DNA from: RHKK01 sp964596245
GTDB taxonomy: Bacteria; Patescibacteriota; Patescibacteriia; 2-12-FULL-60-25
Direction: 5' to 3'
DNA length: 64,000 nt
Assembly (NCBI GenBank): GCA_964596245.1
Contig: CAZQSK010000003.1
Coordinates: 84,916-148,915, forward strand
Position numbers and translations under genes: made by a program
The notes under the pieces: model-generated
What the model was told of the DNA's origin: nothing
The model's database searches: none
What the model saw: only the letters and a program-made list of their open reading frames with translations
Part shown: in pieces, positions 44,036-52,657 of the stretch
Layout: every line of letters starts with the position of its first letter
How positions within the stretch are numbered: the first letter of the stretch is position 1

Positions 44036-46110
44036 AGCAGGCGCAGATCTCGGTGATTATCCCGGTATACAACCATGCGAAGGCGTTGCAGGCGTGTTTG
44101 CGCTCGCTTAAGCGCCAGACATTTCGTGATTTTGAAATCATCATTGTGGATGATGGCTCGAAGGAAGCGGTTCCGGGCGCAACAATCCGTTTTGATAAAA
44201 ACCGTGGAGCGCCGGCTGCACGTAATGCGGGTTTCGCGGAATCGCGTGGCGAGTTCGTGATCTTTTTGGATGCGGATGCTGTGTTGAAGCCTGAGGCCCT
44301 TCAAAAAATGAAGGACGCGCTTGATACCAATCCCGATGCGGACTTTGTTTATTCCGGTTTTCGTTTTGGTTTTAAGACATTCCGCAGCCAGGCATTTGAT
44401 GCGCAAGCGCTTCGACAAGCGAATTACATTCATACAAGCGCCTTGATTCGACGTGAGGCATTCCCAGGGTTCGATGAAGCTCTTAAGAAGTTTCAGGATT
44501 GGGATTTGTTTTTGACCATGTCAGAGCAGGGGAGAGCTGGATGCTGGATCGATGAAGAGCTCTTCGCGCTAAAAGCCCGCGGGACCATGTCGAATTGGAT
44601 GCCGAAGATCGTATTCAAGGTTCCGTGGCCCGTATTTGGCTACATGCCGAAGACCATCAAAAAGTATCGTGAAGCGGAAAAGATCATTCGCCACAAACAC
44701 AAGTTGCTGCCCCCTGAGCGCGCATCTTTTTGGAAAACAAATACGCCATGGGTGCTCGGCATCATTCTGCTTGAGATGCTCAGTATTCCGGCTGCGTATG
44801 ATTCGGGTTTGAACTCCAGATTCGCGTTGGTGTTTGGATTCGCCATGTTTTTATTGGCGATATTCCGACCGCAGATTGCATTCGCGGCTTTAGTGACGGA
44901 GTTCGTCATCGGATCAAAGGGAAGGCTGCTCGCAATTGGTGCGAACGCCTATAACGATCTCGGCCTCGCGTTGCGTATTATTTTGTTCGGGGCATTCATA
45001 CTCGGTTGGATTGGTTCTCTCATCCGCGAGAAGCGGCTTCCTTCCTTCACGATCGGCGTTGCGTGGTCGGCATTGGTTTTAAGTCTGTTCATGTCTTTTT
45101 TGAAGGGCTGGATGGCGCGCTATCCGGCCGTCATCACGGATGCGAATGCATGGGGTATATTGCTCCTGTTGATTCCTGCCTTAGATCTCGCAACGCGATA
45201 TGGCAAAGGGTTTTGGGATGTCGTGAAGCAGGCATTTAGCATCGGTATCGCTTGGGTAATCGCAAAGACGCTGTTTTTGTTTGCATGGTTTTCGCACGAT
45301 GTTGGAAATTATTGGGAACCGGTGTATCGCTGGATTCGTCGAACCGGAGTGGGGGAGGTCACGCAGATCGTCGAACAGACGAGCGCGTTTCGTGTCTTTT
45401 TCCAGTCACATGTCTATCAAGTGTTGGCGGCATTCGTGTTTGCGATTAAAGGGAAGCGTTTTTGGATGCTGGTTGGATGTTTGGCTACGATCATCATCTC
45501 CTTTTCGCGCAGTTTCTGGATCGGGTCTGCGGTAGGTCTTTTGATTTTCGCCGCCTATGTTTTGCGACGCAAGTCATGGAATCTTTTGAAGGAGTTCCTC
45601 GGTGCATCGGTTTTGGCTGTGATGTTGGTTGTCGCGCTTTTTTTCATCCCACCCCAGTCCGGTTTTTTGAGCGATGCCTTTCTCGCGCGCTTTAACTTGA
45701 ATGAGAATGCGGCGGCAAGCCGCTGGACCCTGTTGCCGATCCTGACAAATAAGATTCGTGAAGCTCCGATGTTTGGCCATGGGTTTGGAGCAACCGTTAC
45801 CTATCAGAGCAGCGACCCGCGCATCACGGCTGCCACGGGAGGCGTCTATACCACGCATGCCTTTGAATGGGGGTGGCTGGATATGGCCATTAAGACCGGT
45901 CTCGTGGGCACGTCGATTTTGATGTGGATCATCATCTCGCTCATCAGTCGTATTTCGCGTAGTAAAGAGACGGAAGAAAATAAGACGGCGATGATCGCGG
46001 TGATCGTGGTTTTGAGCGTGATTCATTTTTTCACACCCTATCTCAATCATCCTCTGGGCTTACTTATCCTCATCTTGCTGGAAGCTCGTTTGGCCTTTAA
46101 AATGTCTTGA
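44032..46110 (+). CDS. Fusion of GT2 glycosyltransferase and O-antigen ligase-like domain (692 aa)
   Basis: Residues 1-220 are a GT-A family 2 domain: ISVIIPVYNHAKALQACLRS, IIIVDDGS, NRGAPAARNAGF and the DAD motif in FLDADA. Residues 240-690 have about ten or more membrane segments with a large loop (about 435-470) and a distal segment where GHGFGATVTYQ and THAFEWGWLDM match the conserved region of O-antigen ligases (WaaL). One polypeptide could thus add a sugar and then ligate the glycan. The ATG at 44032 overlaps the GT4 stop. The domains are usually separate proteins. Confidence 0.85.
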   Translation: MKQAQISVIIPVYNHAKALQACLRSLKRQTFRDFEIIIVDDGSKEAVPGATIRFDKNRGAPAARNAGFAESRGEFVIFLDADAVLKPEALQKMKDALDTNPDADFVYSGFRFGFKTFRSQAFDAQALRQANYIHTSALIRREAFPGFDEALKKFQDWDLFLTMSEQGRAGCWIDEELFALKARGTMSNWMPKIVFKVPWPVFGYMPKTIKKYREAEKIIRHKHKLLPPERASFWKTNTPWVLGIILLEMLSIPAAYDSGLNSRFALVFGFAMFLLAIFRPQIAFAALVTEFVIGSKGRLLAIGANAYNDLGLALRIILFGAFILGWIGSLIREKRLPSFTIGVAWSALVLSLFMSFLKGWMARYPAVITDANAWGILLLLIPALDLATRYGKGFWDVVKQAFSIGIAWVIAKTLFLFAWFSHDVGNYWEPVYRWIRRTGVGEVTQIVEQTSAFRVFFQSHVYQVLAAFVFAIKGKRFWMLVGCLATIIISFSRSFWIGSAVGLLIFAAYVLRRKSWNLLKEFLGASVLAVMLVVALFFIPPQSGFLSDAFLARFNLNENAAASRWTLLPILTNKIREAPMFGHGFGATVTYQSSDPRITAATGGVYTTHAFEWGWLDMAIKTGLVGTSILMWIIISLISRISRSKETEENKTAMIAVIVVLSVIHFFTPYLNHPLGLLILILLEARLAFKMS

Positions 46111-46112
46111 GT

Positions 46113-46868
46113 ATGAAACACTCGAAAATCTTGATCCTTCCGCTTGTTTTGTCTTTGCTTGGCGCGGGTTGCTCTCCTTCGGCGATGTTGCCGTCGGGTT
46201 CTGCTCCGACCACGCCCGGCCAGCAAGCCGCAGACAGCTGTTCAAACCAGTATTTTCCGTTCAAACAGGGAACCAGTATCACGTATAAATCCGTATTTAG
46301 CGGTAATACGAGTGAGTACAAGGTCGCTGTGAAGCCATCCGCAGCGGGTGTGCACGCTCTTGAATACACCTTTACGGTTCGTGGCCAGGCATACCCGATG
46401 ACGCAGGAGTTCACCTGTTCCGGATCTGATGGCGGTTTGGTTGCAAAGGGGCAGTTGGATCTTTCCAGCGCCATGACTGGACGCAAGTTCTCGTATGAGA
46501 CTGAATCAGTCGAGGGTATCTTCATGCCGAAGGATTTGTCCGTCGGAAAGAAGTGGGACACGACCTACAACGTCATCGTCCGCACGGATGATCCGCAGAT
46601 GAAGGCGATGATCGACGGCAAGCGTCAGGTTACGCAAATCAAGAGCGAGGTGGTGGGTGAGGAAACCATCACGGTCCCCGCCGGCACCTTTAAGGCTTTG
46701 AAGCTGAAGCAGGATTTCAACATTGAAATCGATATCGGTACGCGTACAACCATCAAGTCTTCCAACTTCAGTTGGTTCGTGAAGGATATCGGAATGGTGA
46801 AGTCGCAGACCTTGAACCCGGATGGTTCAGTCGGCTCGACTTCGGAAGCCATCGCCATCCAGCGCTAA
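46113..46868 (+). CDS. Putative lipoprotein (251 aa)
   Basis: MKHSKILILPLVLSLLGAGC ends in a lipobox (LGAGC). The mature part has beta-strand-rich sequence: YFPFKQGTSITYKS, then ETITVPAGTFKALKLKQDFN, a pattern of secreted beta-barrel or lipocalin-like domains seen in many bacteria. The ATG at 46113 is chosen over a TTG at 46107. It ends the polysaccharide row; its TAA stop is the start of the A-run that serves as T-run for the minus-strand cassette. Confidence 0.78.
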   Translation: MKHSKILILPLVLSLLGAGCSPSAMLPSGSAPTTPGQQAADSCSNQYFPFKQGTSITYKSVFSGNTSEYKVAVKPSAAGVHALEYTFTVRGQAYPMTQEFTCSGSDGGLVAKGQLDLSSAMTGRKFSYETESVEGIFMPKDLSVGKKWDTTYNVIVRTDDPQMKAMIDGKRQVTQIKSEVVGEETITVPAGTFKALKLKQDFNIEIDIGTRTTIKSSNFSWFVKDIGMVKSQTLNPDGSVGSTSEAIAIQR

Positions 46869-46891
46869 AAAAAGAGATCCCAGATGGGATC
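46866..46891 (-). terminator. Rho-independent terminator of island gene 3
   Basis: On the minus strand, GATCCC-atct-GGGATC (6-bp stem) is followed by TC and seven T. The hairpin overlaps the TGA stop of island gene 3, and the T-run runs into the stop codon of the convergent lipoprotein gene. Confidence 0.82.
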
Positions 46892-47270
46892 AGGATCGAA
46901 GAGCGCTCCCGAACTCGGGGGCGCTCTTCTTGATGGCCGCCAGAAGATCCGGCGGCAGAAGAGGGGCGACTTCGTCGATGACGTGGGTGGGCACGTGTCC
47001 GCGGAGGCGGACGAGGGCCGGGATGCGGCTGTCGCCGGCATAGGCCGCATGTTCGGTCAGGAGATCGCTCAGGGCGCGCTGCCACTTGAGCTTGCCGGCC
47101 TTGCTGCGGCGGCTGAGCAGCAGATCGCGCACGGGAGCGAGATCTGGCTCCTTGCGGGTGAGCTTGCGCAGCGTCGCCTCGAAGCGCGGCTCATCCCACT
47201 CGAACTCCCGCTTGTCGCTGAAGAAGAACAGGCACAGCAGAACCTTGGTCGGATCCATTCCCTGACTCAT
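46890..47270 (-). CDS. Island gene 3: unknown high-GC protein (126 aa)
   Basis: The ATG at 47270 is chosen because GGGAGAG lies just upstream; a longer frame reaching 47333 would cover the promoter. The product is soluble, Leu- and Arg-rich, predicted mostly helical (LLCLFFFSDKREFEWDEPRF near the start; TRKEPDLAPVRDLLLSRRSK; LLPPDLLAAIKKSAPEFG at the end). I recognise no family. Base composition is much higher in GC than the flanking genes and it is the third such gene with its own promoter, Shine-Dalgarno sequence and terminator. Probably acquired from a high-GC donor, perhaps the same as island genes 1 and 2. Confidence 0.7.
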   Translation of the reverse strand: MSQGMDPTKVLLCLFFFSDKREFEWDEPRFEATLRKLTRKEPDLAPVRDLLLSRRSKAGKLKWQRALSDLLTEHAAYAGDSRIPALVRLRGHVPTHVIDEVAPLLPPDLLAAIKKSAPEFGSALRS

Positions 47271-47309
47271 GACTTTCTCTCCCTTTTCTCCCGGCATTCC
47301 GGGGTTTGC

Positions 47310-47338
47310 AAGATAAGCCAAAAACGAGGCCATGTCAA
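47310..47338 (-). promoter_or_regulatory. Sigma-70-type promoter of island gene 3, overlapping the fmt stop
   Basis: On the minus strand, TTGACA (47338-47333), a 17-base spacer and TATCTT (47315-47310). The TGA inside TTGACA is the stop codon of fmt. Confidence 0.7.
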
Positions 47339-48180
47339 TCGTGACGGCCTCGTTGATAGTCTGCGTATGTCATCGGTTTTTTCCCCTCCGGTTGCACTTC
47401 GAGCGGGATAAAGGCGTCTCCTTCTACGCGCGCCTTCAATACCTTGATGCGCTTTCCATCTTGTTCAAAAAAGGTTCCCGGCCACGGCGTCATCGCGCGA
47501 ACGAGGCGCTCCAATTCAACCGCTGGACGGGTCAAATCCAGACGACCATCTTCACGCGTCAGAAGCTTTACGCCCGTGGCTTTGGAATGGTCCTGTTCGA
47601 TTGGTTTGATTTCTCCGGCGACGTGCTTCGCCAGCACATCAGGCAAGATCGTAGCGCCGAGCATGGCCATGCGCGGAGTGAGGGATTCGGCCGTGTCATC
47701 GGCGAGAATTGGTTCCTTGGCGATGGAGAGGATGGGGCCATGATCCATCTTGGCATCCATCAGCATGATGGTGACGCCCGTTTCGGTCTTTCCATCGCGA
47801 ATAGCAGCCGTAATAGGGGAGGCGCCACGATATTCCGGCAAAATGGATCCGTGAATGTTCACGGCACCGTGCGGATACACATCCAGCAAGCGCTGCGGAA
47901 TGATTTGGCCGAAACTCGCGACCACGGCTACATCACCGCCGAGATTTTTCAACGCATCATAAGACGCATCATCTTTCACGCGTTCAAACTGAAGAATCGG
48001 AAGCATGAGAGCTTCGGCAGCGATCTTCATAGCCGGTTTGGCTAGTTCTCCTTTGCGACCGGCCGGACGATCAGGCTGCGTCACAACGCCGATCACATCA
48101 AAACGCGCATCGCGGGCCAATGCTTCAAGGGCAGGAACCGCGAATGCGGAAGTCCCGTAAAAAACAACGCGAATCTTCAT
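47335..48180 (-). CDS. fmt: Methionyl-tRNA formyltransferase (281 aa)
   Basis: It formylates initiator Met-tRNA. The N-terminal Rossmann-like domain has VVFYGTSAFAVPALEAL, VVASFGQIIP and NIHGSILPEYRGASPI, with the catalytic Asn-His-Asp set; the C-terminal OB-like domain is about 30 residues shorter than in E. coli. It follows def by four bases; the two enzymes add and remove the formyl group. Confidence 0.95.
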   Translation of the reverse strand: MKIRVVFYGTSAFAVPALEALARDARFDVIGVVTQPDRPAGRKGELAKPAMKIAAEALMLPILQFERVKDDASYDALKNLGGDVAVVASFGQIIPQRLLDVYPHGAVNIHGSILPEYRGASPITAAIRDGKTETGVTIMLMDAKMDHGPILSIAKEPILADDTAESLTPRMAMLGATILPDVLAKHVAGEIKPIEQDHSKATGVKLLTREDGRLDLTRPAVELERLVRAMTPWPGTFFEQDGKRIKVLKARVEGDAFIPLEVQPEGKKPMTYADYQRGRHD

Positions 48181-48184
48181 AGGA

Positions 48185-48688
48185 TTAGCGGACGCGCTTC
48201 TTTACCTCGCCGTTTTTATCCAACTCAACAGTTTTTTCGGCCTTATCAATAAACAAAATACCATCCAAGTGATCAATTTCGTGTTGGACGACGAACGCGT
48301 CAAAGTTTTTCGCTTCGAATTCGAAACGGCGGCCATGACGATTCAGGGCGCGGACGCTGACCTTTTTATGGCGCTTCACGAGACCGTAGGTACCGGGAAC
48401 GCTAAAGCAGCCTTCTTCGCTTTCAAGCAGCGCTTCCGACTTCTTTACGATTTCGGGATTGATCAAGACAACGGGATCCTTGTACGGATCAGGCTGAATG
48501 ATGACGGCGCGGATATTCTTGCCGACTTGAGGTGAAGCAAGGCCGACGCCGCGCTCTTTAATCATCTTTTGAATCATGGCATCCAAAAATTCCTGGAATT
48601 CCGGCACCTTGATTTCGGCAACATCAAGCTCACGCGAACGCTCGCGGAGAGATGGGGCCGTCGTCGGCAAGAAGACCAATTCAGACAT
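48185..48688 (-). CDS. def: Peptide deformylase (167 aa)
   Basis: It removes formyl from new proteins. The three motifs are GVGLASPQVG, EEGCFSVPG (canonical EGCLS with Phe for Leu) and HEIDHLDG; Cys and the two His bind the metal. Length is normal. It lies between the PriA-like gene and fmt in the minus-strand operon. Confidence 0.95.
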   Translation of the reverse strand: MSELVFLPTTAPSLRERSRELDVAEIKVPEFQEFLDAMIQKMIKERGVGLASPQVGKNIRAVIIQPDPYKDPVVLINPEIVKKSEALLESEEGCFSVPGTYGLVKRHKKVSVRALNRHGRRFEFEAKNFDAFVVQHEIDHLDGILFIDKAEKTVELDKNGEVKKRVR

Positions 48689-48702
48689 GTTGATCGCTTA
48701 GT

Positions 48703-50376
48703 CTAGCGGAAAAAGGCGATTGGGTCAAGGTCTATGATGGCTGTTTTTGCCAAAGGCAGCAAATGCCTTATGAGGGTTTCGCCGGTCACGTCTTTGGGCG
48801 GCAGAATATGGTAAATAAAGCGGTTTTTCTGGGACTTGGTTCGGAAGGCTACTGGATAGGGTCCGCGTAGCTCGAAGGGGGCTTTGTCTATAGTTCCCTC
48901 GGTGATCAGCTTTACGAGCCGTCTGGCGGGTGGGTATCCGAAAGCCGCTCTGAGCGTTCTCTCGGTTGTTCGGAAGGCCGCATAGCCCTCGGTGGTCAGC
49001 CAGGGTTCAACTTTGGGAGCTAATTGTTCGTCGCATTGGAGAGTGAGCTGGCCTTTGGCGATAGAGACACGGGCAGCCAAGCGTCTGATGGCGATTACGA
49101 GGCGTTCATCGCGTCGAATGTCCTCCACGACACCGGCCAAGAGATTGGCATCCGTAATAACGACCATGGCGCCTTCGGGAAAGTGTCGCTCAACTTCATC
49201 GACGGCCAAGGTACGCCACTCAACCTCGATATCAGCCTCATGCTTCTTCCAGGCGGCCTTGAGGCGATCAATCCCGGGAAGGGTCTTGCCCAAGTCATAG
49301 CCGCCGCAGGATCCGCACTCAAGCGGGGCGTCACCCTTCCATCCGCAGCGACGACAGATGGCTCGGCCCTCGATTCCGGCCGTCGCAAACCCACAGCTGG
49401 AACAGATGGCCTGCCAACCACAGTCGCGACAAGTGAAGCGGGCGCTATCTCCCCGAATGGGGTGGATGATGATGCGAGGGCCCTCATGTTCACGAAGTGT
49501 GTTCAACACATCAGGTTGAATCATGGGTATGGGGGAGCGCGCATTGGGATGACGAATTGAGATCGTAATGGATGCATCAATTGTCGGCGCTTCGTCATCG
49601 ATATGGATGGTCGGCGTATTTCCAACAGCCTGGACTTCGACGCCGGCGTGTTGCGCGCACCAAGCCGCGATCTTTCGGGCGTCATAGCGCGGCGTGAGCT
49701 CGTCTTGCTTGTGATCGTCTTGTTCCGGTTGATCAAGCAAGACGAGATCCGCGCACGGTGAGAGCCATGCGCCGACGCGCGTGGTCACAAGAACGCCATG
49801 ATCATCTGCCAACCATTCTGACCACGCGCGAAACGCCGCGCCGTCTGCGAGATCGCTCAACAAAAGACGCGCATTTGGAATAGCCTGTGAATATTGGCTC
49901 GCATTCGCTTTTTGAGGCGTGATAATTAAGACGCGTTTTTTCTTCGCGTGTTTTACTGCTTCAAAAATATGCGCCGCATTGTTGATTACCCAGAACGCTT
50001 TCATTGAACCGCTGTTAGGTTTGCGTGTCGCGTAATGTACGTCGAATGGAGTCGGAATGCGTTTCGGTAGATTGCGGACCCACGCATCAAATACCGTGGG
50101 ACGAGAGGAGAATGTCCAGCTCGCCGTCCAATCAAGCAAGCCAACGAGAGATTCGGGGAAGTGGATCCCGGCGTATTCACCAATGACGGCTTGGGCCTTT
50201 GATGCGAATGGACTTGTATCCAAAATCGAAACGACTAACGCCGGAGTCGGTCGCTTACGGAACGGAACCATAACCAACGAACCGATCTTTAGTTTCAAGC
50301 CAACCGGAATAGAGTAATCAAAGTGTTCAACGCCGAGCGGAGTTCGAATAGCCGGAACAACACGGGCGAAAGACAT
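48703..50376 (-). CDS. priA: PriA-like primosomal protein with degenerate ATPase motifs (557 aa)
   Basis: The layout is that of PriA: N-terminal 3'-DNA-binding-like domain (PLGVEHFDYSIP, VPFRKRPTPALVV), two helicase lobes with a zinc region (CRDCGWQAICSSCGF and CRRCGWKGDAPLECGSCG, eight Cys) and the C-terminal FGYPPARRLVKL. The Walker A segment that should read GVTGSGKTE is replaced by WVINNAAHI (about 130), and the DEEH Walker B by LLDQPEQDDH. It also lacks about 170 residues against the E. coli protein. ATP hydrolysis is therefore unlikely, and it may act as a structural loader of the replisome. In an operon with def and fmt. Confidence 0.85.
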   Translation of the reverse strand: MSFARVVPAIRTPLGVEHFDYSIPVGLKLKIGSLVMVPFRKRPTPALVVSILDTSPFASKAQAVIGEYAGIHFPESLVGLLDWTASWTFSSRPTVFDAWVRNLPKRIPTPFDVHYATRKPNSGSMKAFWVINNAAHIFEAVKHAKKKRVLIITPQKANASQYSQAIPNARLLLSDLADGAAFRAWSEWLADDHGVLVTTRVGAWLSPCADLVLLDQPEQDDHKQDELTPRYDARKIAAWCAQHAGVEVQAVGNTPTIHIDDEAPTIDASITISIRHPNARSPIPMIQPDVLNTLREHEGPRIIIHPIRGDSARFTCRDCGWQAICSSCGFATAGIEGRAICRRCGWKGDAPLECGSCGGYDLGKTLPGIDRLKAAWKKHEADIEVEWRTLAVDEVERHFPEGAMVVITDANLLAGVVEDIRRDERLVIAIRRLAARVSIAKGQLTLQCDEQLAPKVEPWLTTEGYAAFRTTERTLRAAFGYPPARRLVKLITEGTIDKAPFELRGPYPVAFRTKSQKNRFIYHILPPKDVTGETLIRHLLPLAKTAIIDLDPIAFFR

Positions 50377-50379
50377 GTC

Positions 50380-51171
50380 TCATGCCAAATCGTACCTGAC
50401 CGTCATCAAACCCACACCAAACGGTGCTTCATAGCAAAGCTCCTTGGCTTTGAAGTTCATCCCTTCCAAACAGCCGGCAAGCATCACGATCGGCTTATAT
50501 CCGGACTGGCCCGCTTTTTCGAGCATATTCGGATCGGCGGCCAGTAGGGCCGGACCATCGAGAGTAAGCGCTTGGGTGCGCATGAATTTGTCGAAGGCCT
50601 CGCCTTCAGGGAGCGCCCCTTCGGGCGAGTTCATGTTTGCATGATGCGACAGGTCTGCAGATGCGATGATGGCGACGCGGTTCGTTTCCGCATGTATGAC
50701 ATTCTTCAGCTCCTGTCCGAAACGGAAATGCGTGGCGGCATCGAGCAAAGACACGCCCAGCGGCACAAGTTTCCAGTTCTGCAAATTCTTCGTGAGATAC
50801 ATGAGGGGTACGGTGAAGCCGTAATCCAGCTCCTCCGAGCTGGTCATCGAGAAGGCGCAGTTACAGTCGCGCATGTGGCGATGGATGCGATCGAGCAGCA
50901 TGAAATTCGCCTTGGCGGGGACCACCGTTCCATGATCGCCGAATTCCTTCAGCGTTGCTTTAAACGAGGGAGCAACATTGCCGCTAAAGGCATCGGGATA
51001 CATCTGCGCATGCGGAGAAATAATCACGATGGTGTCGGGCTTTGCGAGATACAAAGCCTGCTCGATCTCGGCCAAGGCTTTGATCGTGCCCTCGAGTTTT
51101 TGTACATGATCTTTGCCAACGCTGGGCGCGAGCAAGGGCGTGTGGGGGACAATGGCGGCGGCGACAATCAT
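50380..51171 (-). CDS. MEMO/LigB-superfamily protein, AmmeMemoRadiSam system B-like (263 aa)
   Basis: VAAAIVPHTPLL at the start, IISPHAQMYPD and IIASADLSHHAN are the three His-bearing blocks of the extradiol dioxygenase class III/MEMO fold. In other genomes the AmmeMemoRadiSam set has A, B and radical SAM members; only this one is seen here. The function is not known. Its ATG overlaps the upstream stop (ATGA) and three bases separate it from the PriA-like gene. Confidence 0.85.
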   Translation of the reverse strand: MIVAAAIVPHTPLLAPSVGKDHVQKLEGTIKALAEIEQALYLAKPDTIVIISPHAQMYPDAFSGNVAPSFKATLKEFGDHGTVVPAKANFMLLDRIHRHMRDCNCAFSMTSSEELDYGFTVPLMYLTKNLQNWKLVPLGVSLLDAATHFRFGQELKNVIHAETNRVAIIASADLSHHANMNSPEGALPEGEAFDKFMRTQALTLDGPALLAADPNMLEKAGQSGYKPIVMLAGCLEGMNFKAKELCYEAPFGVGLMTVRYDLA

Positions 51172-52643
51172 ATGGAGGTGAGAATCACGTCTTCTTCGGG
51201 TTCAGTTTGTAATTTGGGAGGGGATTGAATGCCGATCGGATCGCCGACCTGATAACCGCTGATAAGCGAGTCCGGCACCGTGACGACATTGCGCCATTGC
51301 CAGCCGAGTTGCTCAAACACTTCGCCGCTTGTGATGGGGCGTAGGATTCCGTTCTCCACCACGTATACCGACGAGGCCTTGTCAGACTTCACGATTTCTC
51401 CCGAGTGAAGCTGATAATTGTCGCCAACCTGATACGCCTCGAGCTGCTTTTGCGTGAGTGCCTTGGCCTTCTTGCCTTTGAAATACAAGTTCAGGACTGT
51501 CGTATTCGGGATCTTGTGGCGGATATTGTCTTGAATGAACCAGATGCCGCCTTTCGGATCTTTGGCCAGCAATCCTGTCGGATACTGTTCCGCGCTGTTG
51601 ATGTCGCGACCATCAACGTAGGCAGTCAGTTCTTCCGGAGTCCCTTCGATGACATCATCCATGACAAAACCGAGTTTCGAAAATACGGTTTTATTGGCGA
51701 TGAGACGCTTCGTGTCATTTACGATGAGATAGCGCTTTTCATCCGGCGTTTCCACGATGGAGTAGTTGGGGAACGCGATGCTCTTTCCGTCCGGATAGGC
51801 ATTCAAGTCGCTGTCTTCGGCAAGCACGGCTTTGTTGATATCCGTCATGCTGGCGGCAATGAGGCGGCTCTGAAACAGACGCTTCTCACCCAGGCGGATC
51901 AGATAATACTTTTTGGATGATTTACCCTGGACCAAGGTTCCATCCGGGAAGCTCAGCGAGAACCAGCGGCGCCAAATGCGCCAGAGGTTCAGGTTTCCAT
52001 GGATATGCGGTGTGTACGTGTAGAGCATCGCCGTCGCATTATTAACCGGCGTCACATTGATGCCGTCGATAGACACCTTTTTACCAGGCGCATGTCCGGA
52101 AATGGTCGTGCCGCGTCCGAGCAGTTGGATGAGATAGCGCTCGCGATGCTGTTTGGCGGCGTATTCAAGCTGATTGGCAAACCCTTTGAAGTCCTGGATC
52201 CGCGGATCATCCATGGAACAGGAATCGCAAACCGCAAAACCCGTAGCCCAATCAAATTGCTTTTGAGAAGGATTCAGGTCCTCGACAAGGCTCTGTTCTT
52301 TCTGAAGAAGGACCAGCAAATACTTTGGATTGAGTTTGTAGGATGTCGAGATACGCCAAATGATGTCCGCCGGGTACTTTTCGACTCCGTCGATGTCCTT
52401 CACCTTAATGCGTCCAAGTGTTCCGCGACTGTTTAAGAATGAGCGGAGTTGAACAAGACTCATGCCGTCTACATTGAAAATGTCACGATCATCCAAAACC
52501 GCATTGGGGTTGAAACCATTTGCCAAGTCTTTCTCGGGCACAATATCGCTTAGCAGCTTTATGGTTTGGGCCTGAGACAAGATCGGCTCAAAAGCGAGCC
52601 AGAACACGAAACATAGGGCCACGATGGAAGAAAATCGTCGCAT
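51168..52643 (-). CDS. Secreted lysozyme-like protein with C-terminal repeats (491 aa)
   Basis: A signal peptide (LCFVFWLAFEPILSQAQ) opens the protein. Residues about 40-230 resemble a lysozyme-like or glucosaminidase fold in which YKLNPKYLLVLLQKEQSLVE gives the Glu-bearing helix; QFDWATGFAVCDSC and LEYAAKQHRERY follow. The rest has three or more repeats of the type KKYYLIRLGEKRLFQS / KRYLIVNDTKRLIAN / GIWFIQDNIRHKIPN, each about 60-75 residues, possibly wall- or glycan-binding. First gene of the minus-strand operon ending in fmt; divergent from the next gene with only 14 bases between them. Confidence 0.7.
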   Translation of the reverse strand: MRRFSSIVALCFVFWLAFEPILSQAQTIKLLSDIVPEKDLANGFNPNAVLDDRDIFNVDGMSLVQLRSFLNSRGTLGRIKVKDIDGVEKYPADIIWRISTSYKLNPKYLLVLLQKEQSLVEDLNPSQKQFDWATGFAVCDSCSMDDPRIQDFKGFANQLEYAAKQHRERYLIQLLGRGTTISGHAPGKKVSIDGINVTPVNNATAMLYTYTPHIHGNLNLWRIWRRWFSLSFPDGTLVQGKSSKKYYLIRLGEKRLFQSRLIAASMTDINKAVLAEDSDLNAYPDGKSIAFPNYSIVETPDEKRYLIVNDTKRLIANKTVFSKLGFVMDDVIEGTPEELTAYVDGRDINSAEQYPTGLLAKDPKGGIWFIQDNIRHKIPNTTVLNLYFKGKKAKALTQKQLEAYQVGDNYQLHSGEIVKSDKASSVYVVENGILRPITSGEVFEQLGWQWRNVVTVPDSLISGYQVGDPIGIQSPPKLQTEPEEDVILTSI

Positions 52644-52657
52644 GAGATAAGGTTAGC

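Noticed and set aside
46890..47333. A longer start for island gene 3 at 47333
   Set aside because: It would cover the promoter -10 and leader; the ATG at 47270 has a Shine-Dalgarno sequence.
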